A stretch of 64,000 bases of DNA from a virus: the IMG/VR virus record IMGVR_UViG_3300042905_003454, positions 1-64,000 of that record. One strand, given 5' to 3'. Made by a program: the position numbers and the translations under genes. Positions 23,875 through 32,502 of the stretch are shown piece by piece. The notes under the pieces were generated by a model, which was given only the letters and a program-made list of their open reading frames with translations, was not told the DNA's origin and did not search any database. How positions within the stretch are numbered: position 1 is the first letter of the stretch; each line of letters starts with the position of its first letter.

Positions 23875-26199
23875 TTATTCTTGGTAAATGCTCAAACTCT
23901 TGAGATCCAATGCTGCGCCATTTAGATAGGTTATTTTCTTGATCACGCCATTGTAAAAATTAAGACCTGCTGCTGCGGTGGATGCGCCTTTGTATCCAAT
24001 GGAGAAGAAACAAGCACCACATATTCCGAATTGTGTTCTGTCAATTGTGATGCCTTCTGTGTTGCTTCCGTTGATTGAGGCACATACACCCATGATCGAA
24101 TCACTAAAATTAAAGTAACTCAATGCAATAATTGAATTTTTGACTGTATTAAGATTTATATCGGAACCAAAATTATAAGAAATGCCATTGTTGTGTGATA
24201 TAAATCTATAACCACACATGCCCATTACACGCTCAACTGCAAACCCACTGGTGCTTCCGGGTGCGTAGTTAATGGAAAACAGAGTTCTTACATTTCCTTG
24301 TGTATGTGATGTATTTTCTTGCAAAGAATTATCAACAAGAGTCAAGAATGTTCCGCTTGTTACTGAGAACCAAGAAGAGAAAGAGGCACCATCCATGAAC
24401 AATCTGTCGGGGCTTCTTGTAACTGAAGAACCAACAGTTTTGATGTAAGAAGAATCTGTAGTTTGATTTTCTAATTGAATATCTGCAACTAAAATTCCTG
24501 TACCTTCATAACCCGCTGCATTAAAGCCCACACTATAATTTGTAAAATTATTTGTAACATATATTCTAATACTATTACTAAAAGCTTCTTTATTAGTATA
24601 AGTAAATGTAATTTTTTTCCAATCATCGGGATAAGATGTAATTTTTCCTACAGGTGTTGGAATTGCTGCAAAACGGGCATCAATGTCAAATTTGTTTTCT
24701 GCTAAATCACATGTAATGGTACACGCTTGATTTACCATTTGTATGGCCAAATACAGTGGTCTTTCTAACCTATAATTTTTAGCCCAAATTGAAATTGTTG
24801 AAGATTGTCCGACTATTCCAAGTGGTTGAGGAAAAAAGTCAGGATTAGAAGAAATATAATGTTGTATGTTTCCTGAACCAATTGGGGTTAAGCGAAGAAC
24901 ATTATTTTCTCCAAATAAATCTGTTCCATTGCAAGATCCCGTGATAACATCTAAAGATGAGGGACTAGTTGATTGCCAAAAACTTCCAGAATCATAAAAA
25001 GTTTCCAAAGAAGGCAATAGATTTGAAGAACTCCCTTCAACCAACAGACCTGCCAGATCTCCATTGCTTCCATTCGAATTCAAATAATAAGCAACCCTTG
25101 GAATATTTTGTTGTACATACGTCAATCCCGCATCATTTAAATATGATGCACTGCTTCCACGAAGGAATGTCAAGTAGTTTGTAAAATCAGCAGGCAACAA
25201 TCTAAAATCAAATGTGATGCCAGTCAAATTTCCCGTAACTGGTGTCAAAGCAAGTTGTTTCCAGCCTTGATTGGTTTTTATGTAAAGATTGTTATCATCC
25301 CAACAAAGTACACCAGCAGCACCTTCTACGAAAGGATCCACAATCGTTTGAGGTTGTTCGATTCTTATTACTTTATTTTTAACATTCAAGGAATCCAAAC
25401 CATCATCTAATTCAAGAAGACCCTGCACTTTTGTTTTTGTTGTAGAATCATTTCCAATTACTGTGGTATTTGCGCCCAAACCAATACTTGAATCTCCAAT
25501 TACAATTTGATTTGCTTGGCTTCTTGATAATGGTCTAGTATTTCTACCAATAAAAATGCCGCGATTGCATGCGTCTAAAGTTATTCCTTCACTTCCATAA
25601 TTTTTTCCAGCATTTTCCCCAATTGCAATATTAAAACTTCCAACAGTCAAGCCATTCAAACTTTGAGTACCCAATCCAATGTTATTGTTTCCTCCTATAG
25701 AGGATTGTAAACTTTCAATACCAATAGCAATATTTTGGCCTACGCTTGATGTGTTTGATGTTAAACTTGTGGAAGAACCCATTACTAAATTATCTTTGCC
25801 AACAGATTTGAGCGTAACGTTACCGCTATTTCCCGAAAGAACAACGTCATTAGCAAAACTCTGAATTGCAGTAAAAGTTTGTCCAACATTTGTTTTAGCC
25901 ACATTTGTTAAACTTAACGACAGGGTGTTTCCAGAAGTTTGTACCAAAAGATTGCTATCACCAGACAGTGCAACGGTTCCTCGTAAATTATTGATGCTTG
26001 ACACAAAATTGGTCATACCAATGTTTATTGTGTTTCCAGAATTTTGAACAACAACGCCATTATTTCCAGACAAACCTACGGCTCCAACCAATCCATTAAG
26101 CGCAGAAACGTTTGCTGGTATACTTACGGAAATTGATCCATCAATAACCTGTACTATATTGGGTGGATTTGTTGTTACTGTGATCTGTGGATTGCTCAT
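23875..26199 (-). CDS. large lectin-like virion protein, 774 aa
   Basis: The N-terminal third has repeated SALNGLVGAVGLSGNN-like beta units, as in trimeric beta-helical fibres, and a stretch like IAIGxESLQ...IGLGTQSLNG seen in head domains. The middle and C-terminal parts are two LamG/concanavalin-like domains; the last is paralogous to the end of the 518 aa protein at 12661-14217 (SWFSVTSGTFLTLV against SWFGASQGTFLIEF). It is likely a glycan-binding tail component. It ends 18 bp before the 705 aa fibre gene starts. Confidence 0.8.
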   Translation of the reverse strand: MSNPQITVTTNPPNIVQVIDGSISVSIPANVSALNGLVGAVGLSGNNGVVVQNSGNTINIGMTNFVSSINNLRGTVALSGDSNLLVQTSGNTLSLSLTNVAKTNVGQTFTAIQSFANDVVLSGNSGNVTLKSVGKDNLVMGSSTSLTSNTSSVGQNIAIGIESLQSSIGGNNNIGLGTQSLNGLTVGSFNIAIGENAGKNYGSEGITLDACNRGIFIGRNTRPLSRSQANQIVIGDSSIGLGANTTVIGNDSTTKTKVQGLLELDDGLDSLNVKNKVIRIEQPQTIVDPFVEGAAGVLCWDDNNLYIKTNQGWKQLALTPVTGNLTGITFDFRLLPADFTNYLTFLRGSSASYLNDAGLTYVQQNIPRVAYYLNSNGSNGDLAGLLVEGSSSNLLPSLETFYDSGSFWQSTSPSSLDVITGSCNGTDLFGENNVLRLTPIGSGNIQHYISSNPDFFPQPLGIVGQSSTISIWAKNYRLERPLYLAIQMVNQACTITCDLAENKFDIDARFAAIPTPVGKITSYPDDWKKITFTYTNKEAFSNSIRIYVTNNFTNYSVGFNAAGYEGTGILVADIQLENQTTDSSYIKTVGSSVTRSPDRLFMDGASFSSWFSVTSGTFLTLVDNSLQENTSHTQGNVRTLFSINYAPGSTSGFAVERVMGMCGYRFISHNNGISYNFGSDINLNTVKNSIIALSYFNFSDSIMGVCASINGSNTEGITIDRTQFGICGACFFSIGYKGASTAAAGLNFYNGVIKKITYLNGAALDLKSLSIYQE

Positions 26200-26200
26200 A

Positions 26201-26590
26201 TTATACCTTTGTTACATCTGGAAGAACATTTATATTTCCGCTAATAAGGGTTTCAATGTCTCCATTGCTTTTTTGTTCTTGAATGTCATAAAAAACTTTT
26301 GTATATGGTGGAAAATTTTCTGTATGCGAAGATCCAACACAAACAACAACATTTCCAACTGCATTTGCAGAAATACCACCACAAATTCCATTTGGAATTG
26401 TCAAGACACTTCCGGTGGTCACTCCAGTTGTATAGGAAGCAAACAATTTTGCTGGAGCATAGCCATTGCGAACTTGCATTCGCAAAGTAGATCCATTGAA
26501 ATCATAAGATCCGCCGGATGAATCCCGGACGAACATCGTCCATCGAAGGGTGTCCCCTCTTATTACGCTAGAATCATAAGAATCTGCCAT
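26201..26590 (-). CDS. small tail protein, BppU-like N-domain, 129 aa
   Basis: The pattern RGDTLRWTMFVRDSSGGSYDF with RMQVRNG at residues 11-43 matches the small beta-sandwich used to join receptor-binding proteins to baseplates in many phages (BppU N-terminal type). There is no enzymatic motif. It leads the adhesin operon and has an exact TATAAATA late box 8 nt before its ATG. Probably an adaptor for the fibre complex. Confidence 0.72.
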   Translation of the reverse strand: MADSYDSSVIRGDTLRWTMFVRDSSGGSYDFNGSTLRMQVRNGYAPAKLFASYTTGVTTGSVLTIPNGICGGISANAVGNVVVCVGSSHTENFPPYTKVFYDIQEQKSNGDIETLISGNINVLPDVTKV

Positions 26591-26598
26591 TACAAAAT

Positions 26599-26606
26599 TA
26601 TTTATA
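26599..26606 (-). promoter_or_regulatory. late promoter box (TATAAATA) 8 nt before the adhesin operon
   Basis: An exact T4 late octamer followed by ATTTTGTA and ATG 26590. No Shine-Dalgarno fits between them. Confidence 0.7.
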
Positions 26607-26617
26607 CTGGCAAAAAC

Positions 26618-27835
26618 TTATAATTTAACGGTCTCTGCTTCTGGGCTCACCTTCAAAGTAGTCTTATTGGTTTCCTTGGCAATTTTTTCAGCCCACTGCT
26701 TTTGCTGCTGTTCCAAGTTCATTTGGAACTGCTGAAATGCCTTACTGTAGATGTTCATGTTGTTTTGAACTCTTTCACGATGCTCCGCTGGTAGATAAGG
26801 CTCGTTTAGGAGCTTTTGGCAGCATTGCATTCCCAACTGGGGCATTCCTGCATAGAAAGCCGTGGTTCCGATCTCGTCAAAGATGCCCCACAGATAATTG
26901 GCATTGTCAACGAATAGAATGTCATTCTGTGGAACTGGAATATGAGCGCCTAGGTGTGCGATCAAGAAAGCATTCCTTGGACGATTGTACTTTCTGTAGA
27001 TGCAGGATAGATGGTATAGTGGCTCTACACGGTTTGGTGCAGATTCAAACGCCATCATGAATGCATCGGCAATCTGTTCGACTGGCTTTCCTTGGAACTC
27101 CCGGCACATTCCTACACGCATCCAAGAGAAGAATACTTCTTCGTGCCAACCACCCTGTTCGATTCTCTTGAGATATTCCTTTTCCGCAATCTCAAACATT
27201 CTTGCATCAAAGGCAGACTGTGCTGCATAGAATTGCTTGCGAGGCTGATTTGGATCCTTCTCCAAATATCCTTTGAGAATGTAATAATCCTTGGTATACT
27301 TCTCAATATCATTCGACACAGACCGTGAACGACAACCTTCTGTTCGAACTTCCCATGCATAGTCACCTTCAAGTTTGCCAACATTCATTGGCTGCTCGCA
27401 GATGGCATACTCATGCAGAGGCTCTTCGTACCACCACTTCTTCTTGCCCAAGTTGAATATCTGGGCACGGAGCCACTTGAACTCTCCACGCTTGATCTGG
27501 ACTACATAACCGTCAAGATTGTCATCAAACTTATCGACAGGAAGAGTTCCCGTGATAAAGTCATCAGCATCGATCATCAGAGCCCATTTAGTCTTGCCCA
27601 TGCAAAGTTCAAGAGCCTTTGAGCGATTGGTTCCAAAATCAGACCATTCGTGGTCGTGGATCTCACCGGGAATACCCTTTTCATCAAAGAACTTCTTGAT
27701 GATCTCCTTGGTATTGTCCGTTGATCCGGTATCACAGATTACATAGTAATCAATGAAAGGTGCGCATGAAGCCAAGCAACGCTCAATGTTTGGGGCTTCG
27801 TTCTTTACGATCATACTCAAAGTCAACTTGTGCAT
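26618..27835 (-). CDS. family 2 glycosyltransferase with helical repeat tail, 405 aa
   Basis: The N-terminal GT-A domain begins SMIVKNEAPNIERCL, continues with CDTGSTDNT and carries the metal-binding DADD near residues 89-92. The C-terminal 200 residues look like helical TPR-type repeats. This layout is typical of SPBc2-like GT2 enzymes in tailed phages. The start is ATG 27835, with AAGG 6 nt upstream. It sits after regA, apart from the large sugar cluster, so it may modify phage or host glycans independently. Confidence 0.85.
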   Translation of the reverse strand: MHKLTLSMIVKNEAPNIERCLASCAPFIDYYVICDTGSTDNTKEIIKKFFDEKGIPGEIHDHEWSDFGTNRSKALELCMGKTKWALMIDADDFITGTLPVDKFDDNLDGYVVQIKRGEFKWLRAQIFNLGKKKWWYEEPLHEYAICEQPMNVGKLEGDYAWEVRTEGCRSRSVSNDIEKYTKDYYILKGYLEKDPNQPRKQFYAAQSAFDARMFEIAEKEYLKRIEQGGWHEEVFFSWMRVGMCREFQGKPVEQIADAFMMAFESAPNRVEPLYHLSCIYRKYNRPRNAFLIAHLGAHIPVPQNDILFVDNANYLWGIFDEIGTTAFYAGMPQLGMQCCQKLLNEPYLPAEHRERVQNNMNIYSKAFQQFQMNLEQQQKQWAEKIAKETNKTTLKVSPEAETVKL

Positions 27836-27843
27836 ATTCATCC

Positions 27844-28269
27844 TTATGTATTGAAAAACTTACGAAGAGATCCAGGATTGAACTTGGGAATCAATTCCCA
27901 TTGTTCTTTCTCTGTATATTTAATTATCTTTAAACCAGATAGGGGCATTCGGTCTTTTACTTTTTCTTTGTCAACAATTTCCAGAAGTTCCCATTCTTCC
28001 AGCAATTTTATGATTGCATTTCTTCTCTTGATGTCTTCTTCCGAGACATTTGATGGAAGTCCATCCAAAGCAAAAAGTTCTTTGAAATGGGCAACAATGT
28101 AACATTCATTCTTGTGAATCAGGTGGCAAGATTGGTACAATACTTTCTTGCCTTTTGGTGACACGCCGATCCGTGACAAAGTTTCACGAACAACCATGAA
28201 ATCTTCTGGGTCGAATAAAGTTACATGAACGCCTACATTATTGAATATTTTATCGGATACATCTGACAT
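27844..28269 (-). CDS. regA: RegA translational repressor
   Basis: A 141 aa RNA-binding protein that represses translation of many early phage mRNAs by occluding start regions. The diagnostic segment CHLIHKNECYIVAHFKELFALDG-like core is present at about residues 47-69 of the longer frame, along with a C-terminal helix-rich part. ATG 28269 is preceded by AGGAG; an earlier GTG at 28281 is poorly placed. The gene order gp45-gp44-gp62-regA matches T4. Confidence 0.93.
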   Translation of the reverse strand: MSDVSDKIFNNVGVHVTLFDPEDFMVVRETLSRIGVSPKGKKVLYQSCHLIHKNECYIVAHFKELFALDGLPSNVSEEDIKRRNAIIKLLEEWELLEIVDKEKVKDRMPLSGLKIIKYTEKEQWELIPKFNPGSLRKFFNT

Positions 28270-28283
28270 AACTGCTTTCACTC

Positions 28284-28667
28284 CTACTTACCAGTTCCAC
28301 CTTTGTTTAGATATGCTTTTAAATTGTCTATATCTGTTGTACTAAGGATATTTAGTACTTCTCTGGCTTTCATGTCGTTGTATCCAAAAACCTCTTTAAT
28401 TACCGTAATATTTTCTTCGGTATCCTTGCGTATCCAATGAGAGAAACGCTTCTTTTTTCTTACGGATAGTCTGTAAAAATCAAACTGGGATTTGGAATCA
28501 AGCCACGGGTGACAATTCATCTCGTTTGCATGAAACAATGTATCTGGAAAGTATGACAAGCATTTATTGACGACAAAGGCTGGATAAAGACGAACATCCT
28601 TTTCGTCCTTGTCCAGCAGCGCTTTCTTGTCGTGATTTATGCTGTTCAAAAAGTCTTTTAATTCCAT
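28284..28667 (-). CDS. 62: clamp loader small subunit (T4 gp62-like)
   Basis: A 127 aa partner of gp44 in the clamp loader, shorter than T4 gp62 (187 aa). The pattern FVVNKCLSYFPDTLFHANEMN (residues 32-52) and the basic RKKKRFSHWI after it are typical of this family. It overlaps gene 44 by one base (TGATG), giving the expected translational coupling that sets the 1:4 subunit ratio. Confidence 0.92.
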   Translation of the reverse strand: MELKDFLNSINHDKKALLDKDEKDVRLYPAFVVNKCLSYFPDTLFHANEMNCHPWLDSKSQFDFYRLSVRKKKRFSHWIRKDTEENITVIKEVFGYNDMKAREVLNILSTTDIDNLKAYLNKGGTGK

Positions 28668-29611
28668 CAGTTAAACTCACAATCCATCATGATCTGTACG
28701 ATCAATGCCATTGTATTGATTTCTTGGTCTGATGCAAAAGCTGCTTTGTATTGATACTCAGCAACAATTAAAATTGCTTGTGGAACTGAATTTGGTTTCA
28801 AGACTGTATATAGTTCCGTATAAAGTCGCTTGAAAAACTCTGTCGTATTCAGATCCAGATTCTGTACAACCCACTTTCTGCATGAAGTAAAGTCCTTGTT
28901 CTTCATGAATCCAATGAGTTCCTTGTACGATTCACTGCTGCCTTGAGCAAGAATGCCAACATCAATCTTTCCAGAACTTGAATACTTCTGGAGTTCATTG
29001 ATGATTCTTCGCATGTCAGGAAAATGCTTCTTGACAAGATTGACCAAGACCGCTTTTTCATATGGAACCTTTTCCGTTGTCAGAATATGTTCCACACGAC
29101 CAAGCATTGCAGATGCAATTTGTGCTTTTTCTGCATTGGGAATCGTGAAATCAATCCCAGTACATCTGGAATGCAAAGGTTCAATGACGCGATTCTTGTA
29201 ATTGCAAGTCAGTATGAATCGGCAGTTCTTGTGGAATTCCTCTATGGCTCCACGCAATGCTGGCTGAATTGACTGAGGATTTGCATAGTCAAACTCATCA
29301 AGCACTACTATCTTGTGATTTCCATTCAGCGATACTGTTGATGCGTATTGACGAATCTTGGTTCTCAGCGTATCAATTCCATTTTCTTCCGAGCAGTTGA
29401 TGAGAATGTATTCTGAACCAACATCCTTTGCCAAGGCACGGGCAACCGTAGTCTTGCCCGTGCCTGCCTTTCCATAAAGAAGCATGTTGGGAACAGATCC
29501 CTCTTTTACCATTCCCTCAAAGATCTTTTTTAGATCTATTGGAAGAATGCAATCAGACAGCGTTTGTGGGCGGTATGATTCCACCCACAACATATCACGT
29601 ATATCAGTCAC
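28667..29611 (-). CDS. 44: clamp loader ATPase (T4 gp44-like)
   Basis: A 314 aa AAA+ protein that opens and loads the sliding clamp. Walker A YGKAGTGKTTVA is near residues 45-56, Walker B IVVLDEFDYA follows, and the SRC arginine finger motif is in HSRCTGIDF. The length equals T4 gp44 (319 aa). It lies 2 bp after gene 45. Confidence 0.96.
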   Translation of the reverse strand: MTDIRDMLWVESYRPQTLSDCILPIDLKKIFEGMVKEGSVPNMLLYGKAGTGKTTVARALAKDVGSEYILINCSEENGIDTLRTKIRQYASTVSLNGNHKIVVLDEFDYANPQSIQPALRGAIEEFHKNCRFILTCNYKNRVIEPLHSRCTGIDFTIPNAEKAQIASAMLGRVEHILTTEKVPYEKAVLVNLVKKHFPDMRRIINELQKYSSSGKIDVGILAQGSSESYKELIGFMKNKDFTSCRKWVVQNLDLNTTEFFKRLYTELYTVLKPNSVPQAILIVAEYQYKAAFASDQEINTMALIVQIMMDCEFN

Positions 29612-29613
29612 TT

Positions 29614-30285
29614 TTATCCCTTGTTGATTGCGATGTAATAAGTAATGTCTTGGGAACTGTGTGTGAACCTAGAAACCACGGTATCCGTGACTTCTACTTT
29701 ATAGGAACCTGGAAGGAACTTAATCTCGTTGATTGAGATGTTTCCTTCATAATCAGGACCACTATAGTTTTCCTCAACCACAATTTCAAAACTATCGGAT
29801 GTGCTGTTGGAGGAATCATCGACAGTAAGGCGAATCTGACCGTCACCAGCAATGATCTTCAGATCACTGACCTGAAGGATGCTAGCAGCCTTCATCACTT
29901 CACTAAGATCCTGCTCATCAAGATTGAATGAGAAGAGAACTTCAGGCATGTTGATGTCCTTGGTAGGAACGGTCAACAGAGATTTCTCTGCGTAATAATA
30001 CTTTACGCTTGAACGCCCGTTGGAGATGTCAACATGCGTGTCATGGAACTCAAGATCGGGATTGTTGAACATGCTGACCACACCTAGGAACTTGTTGAGA
30101 TCCCAGATGGAAATTTCGGTGTCAAAGTCCTCCTGAACAGTGGCTTTGACATAGATGTTGCTTCCTGCCGAACGAGTCTTCAGTACATTCCCAGGTTTGA
30201 TGAGAATATTTGAATTGATGGAGGAAAAGTTTTTTAGAATGTTAAATGTTTCTTTGCTCAAACGCATTTTTGTCACAGTACTCAT
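29614..30285 (-). CDS. 45: sliding clamp (T4 gp45-like)
   Basis: A 223 aa processivity clamp, like T4 gp45 (228 aa). The N-terminus MRLSKETFNILKNFSSIN and the internal DLSEVMKAAS-type strand pattern are typical. It tethers DNA polymerase and in T4 also activates late transcription together with gp55. An AAGGATC ribosome site lies before ATG 30285. Confidence 0.94.
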   Translation of the reverse strand: MSTVTKMRLSKETFNILKNFSSINSNILIKPGNVLKTRSAGSNIYVKATVQEDFDTEISIWDLNKFLGVVSMFNNPDLEFHDTHVDISNGRSSVKYYYAEKSLLTVPTKDINMPEVLFSFNLDEQDLSEVMKAASILQVSDLKIIAGDGQIRLTVDDSSNSTSDSFEIVVEENYSGPDYEGNISINEIKFLPGSYKVEVTDTVVSRFTHSSQDITYYIAINKG

Positions 30286-30302
30286 ATAGATCCTTTTGTA
30301 GA

Positions 30303-30455
30303 TTATTCTTCGTCACGACGATACATCATATCATTCACCTGCTGCTTGCTTTCATGGCGATTGCCCCGCTTCTGCCTTTTCTCTTGCTTGCGGCTCAATC
30401 CGTTTTTCTTATTCTTGCGGCGATTAGTGAATTTCTCAAAACTCTCTTCATTCAT
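30303..30455 (-). CDS. small, strongly basic protein, 50 aa
   Basis: ATG 30453-30455 opens a 50-codon frame ending in TAA at 30303-30305. It encodes a protein rich in Lys, Arg, Asn and Gln, starting MNEESFEKFTNRRKNKK and ending MMYRRDEE. It fills the gap between gp45 and the CBM-like gene and is the first gene behind an early promoter. In T4 a small RNA-polymerase-binding protein gene (rpbA) lies upstream of 45, but no similarity can be claimed. Codon-rich Arg/Lys content suggests nucleic-acid binding. Confidence 0.72.
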   Translation of the reverse strand: MNEESFEKFTNRRKNKKNGLSRKQEKRQKRGNRHESKQQVNDMMYRRDEE

Positions 30456-30461
30456 GGCTAT

Positions 30462-30489
30462 ATTATAACTCCTACTTTTTGCAAATCAA
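30462..30489 (-). promoter_or_regulatory. early sigma70-like promoter (TTGATT, 16 bp, TATAAT)
   Basis: The -10 TATAAT (30462-30467) is followed by the 50 aa ORF and gene 45; the -35 is TTGATT (30484-30489) with a 16 bp spacer. It would drive the clamp and clamp-loader unit. Confidence 0.65.
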
Positions 30490-30770
30490 GTTTCAATCCA
30501 TTGAGAACCATCTGGATCCTCAAACCAAATATAAAATTTTCCATTTGTCGATCCCCACATTTGACCAACTTTTGGATTCAATGGTGGATCGCTGGATTGA
30601 ACTATTTCTGTAGAACCAGTAAATTTCCAATTAAGGGGTGCTTGAAAGGGGGTCTTTTGTGTTTCGGTTGTGCACTGATACATCTTTCCTTGATATATCA
30701 CTACATCCCCATTGGAATAGGTAATGGGTTTCCCGGAAGCGTTCTTTAATTGAAAGTTTCCTTTGAACAT
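30486..30770 (-). CDS. small carbohydrate-binding-module-like protein, 94 aa
   Basis: The motif YSNGDVVIYQGKMYQCTTET (about residues 18-37) resembles chitin/carbohydrate-binding modules of the CBM5/12 kind found on phage tail proteins. The second half has GQMWGSTNGKFYIWFED, a WxNG-like strand also seen in the fibre locus. It lies inside the replication block, between gp46 and the gp45 unit, but carries a late box 7 nt before its ATG, so it is probably a late virion protein. Confidence 0.7.
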   Translation of the reverse strand: MFKGNFQLKNASGKPITYSNGDVVIYQGKMYQCTTETQKTPFQAPLNWKFTGSTEIVQSSDPPLNPKVGQMWGSTNGKFYIWFEDPDGSQWIET

Positions 30771-30777
30771 TCAATAA

Positions 30778-30785
30778 TATTTATA
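30778..30785 (-). promoter_or_regulatory. late promoter box (TATAAATA) 7 nt before the CBM-like gene
   Basis: An exact late octamer overlapping the gene 46 stop codon, followed by TTATTGA and ATG 30770. No Shine-Dalgarno is present. Confidence 0.7.
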
Positions 30786-32502
30786 CTTGAGCCTTGATTC
30801 TTGAGAAGTTGTTCTTCTTCTCAAATTGCATCTGTTGGTCGAACTTGTCAGTCAGCGCATCTGCCTTGTGGCTGATGATGAAGATCGAACATTTGCTTTT
30901 CATCTTGTTCAACAATTTTAAGAAAGACTCTGTTCCAGTCGAATCCAAGGAGGAGTCAAGAATTTCATCAAAGATCAGCAAATTGCAATTCAGACTGTTC
31001 TTCATCTTTGCAATCTCTCTCCAAGTCAGGAGAATGGCCAGATCGATACGCTGTTTCTCTCCCTCAGAGAAAGAGGAATATGAGAATGCATCTCTGTATC
31101 GTGACTTGATTGTTTCCTTGAACTCCTCATCGATGTTGAAGTCAACATAGAGATTAAGTTTTCCGAGGAACTTGTTGACGAGTCCATTGATGATGGGAAC
31201 ATAATGTTTGATGATACGACTCTTAAGCCCACCATCTTTGAGCATATCGTAGACAACATCGTAGTGAATTTGCTTGCTGATGGCGCTTTCCAAAGCCTTG
31301 GCATGTTTGTCTTTTTCTGCAATTGCCTCTTCAATCTTTATATTGATCTCAGATTCACTTGAGGTCTTCTTTATCTTAGCAATTTTTTGATTCAAAGACA
31401 AAATTTCATTGTTGAAACCATTCTTACGGGTGACACCCTGTGCCTGCAAAATATTCAATTCCAAAATCTTTTGATTTAAAGTTTCTACTTCAGCTTTCAA
31501 ATTTTCAAGTTCTTTGAGTTTTTTGTCACCAACCTGTAAGGATTTCTTACAAGAAGCCAATTTTTCTCTTTTCTCCTCCAAATGCTTCTGTCTGGCCTCT
31601 TCTGGCAAAGTTTGACCGCAGCAAGTGCACTTTGGATCTGTTTCTAGAGTGTTTATTTGCCCTATAAGCGATTCTTGGAGTTCCAATGCCTTGGAGTGCA
31701 TTGTGGGAACCCCGGCCATAGAAGCGATCCTAGAACTGTGTTCTTTCTTTAAATTTTCAAGTTCTGTAAGTTCAGTTACCTTATTTTGAATAAAAGTTTC
31801 CTCTGACTTTACGGATGCTTTCAGTTCTACAATTTTATCTTCATACTCGGCCATCTCCAAATTTTTGGTGTTGTCGATCTGAGTTTTTAGCTCATTTAAA
31901 GACTTTACCTTTTCATGGGCAATCTTTACAAAACTCTCTTCTTCGGATATTTCAGTCTTCAGTTTGGAGAGTTCACCACGAACATAGACATTCATGTCAG
32001 CCAAAATGTCAAGATCCAAAAGACCTTCGATGATCTTTCGTCTTTCGTTGGGTGTCAACTGCATGAAAGGAATGAAGTTTGACTTGCCTAGAATTACGAC
32101 TTGCTTAAATGCTGCGTAATCAAAGCCCAGAATCTGTTCCTCAAAGTGTTCTTGGTAATCCTTTGACTTGGCATGTTGATCAAGCATCTCACCATCTTTG
32201 TAGATCTCAAATATTTTTGGACTTAGACCTCTTTTGACGATGTATGTTGATCCTGATCGCTTGAATTCAATCTCCACCATGCAATGGCGGTTGTTTACTG
32301 AATTCACCAACTGAGGAATGTTGATTGGACGGAATGGCTTTCCGAACAACCCAAAGCACAAGGAATCCAGAAGAGCAAACGATTTTCCGTTTCCGTTTGT
32401 CCCCGTCACCAAGGTTGTCTTGTTGTTGTTTAGTTTGATCTCGGAGTAATTGTTTCCGAATGATCCAAAGTTTTTAAACTTTACTGATACAAATTCAATC
32501 AT
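30781..32502 (-). CDS. 46: recombination nuclease subunit, SbcC/Rad50-like (T4 gp46)
   Basis: A 573 aa SMC-type ATPase that works with gp47 in end resection for recombination-dependent replication. Walker A TGTNGNGKS is at residues 33-41, a long coiled coil surrounds a zinc hook (CTCCGQ, C-x-x-C), the ABC signature is FSEGEKQRIDLA, and Walker B is LLIFDEILD. Its start overlaps the gp47 stop (ATGA). Confidence 0.95.
   Translation of the reverse strand: MIEFVSVKFKNFGSFGNNYSEIKLNNNKTTLVTGTNGNGKSFALLDSLCFGLFGKPFRPINIPQLVNSVNNRHCMVEIEFKRSGSTYIVKRGLSPKIFEIYKDGEMLDQHAKSKDYQEHFEEQILGFDYAAFKQVVILGKSNFIPFMQLTPNERRKIIEGLLDLDILADMNVYVRGELSKLKTEISEEESFVKIAHEKVKSLNELKTQIDNTKNLEMAEYEDKIVELKASVKSEETFIQNKVTELTELENLKKEHSSRIASMAGVPTMHSKALELQESLIGQINTLETDPKCTCCGQTLPEEARQKHLEEKREKLASCKKSLQVGDKKLKELENLKAEVETLNQKILELNILQAQGVTRKNGFNNEILSLNQKIAKIKKTSSESEINIKIEEAIAEKDKHAKALESAISKQIHYDVVYDMLKDGGLKSRIIKHYVPIINGLVNKFLGKLNLYVDFNIDEEFKETIKSRYRDAFSYSSFSEGEKQRIDLAILLTWREIAKMKNSLNCNLLIFDEILDSSLDSTGTESFLKLLNKMKSKCSIFIISHKADALTDKFDQQMQFEKKNNFSRIKAQV

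Noticed and set aside
14763-26590. Diversity-generating retroelement acting on the fibre genes
   Set aside because: No reverse transcriptase and no template/variable repeat pair was seen; variation here looks like duplication.
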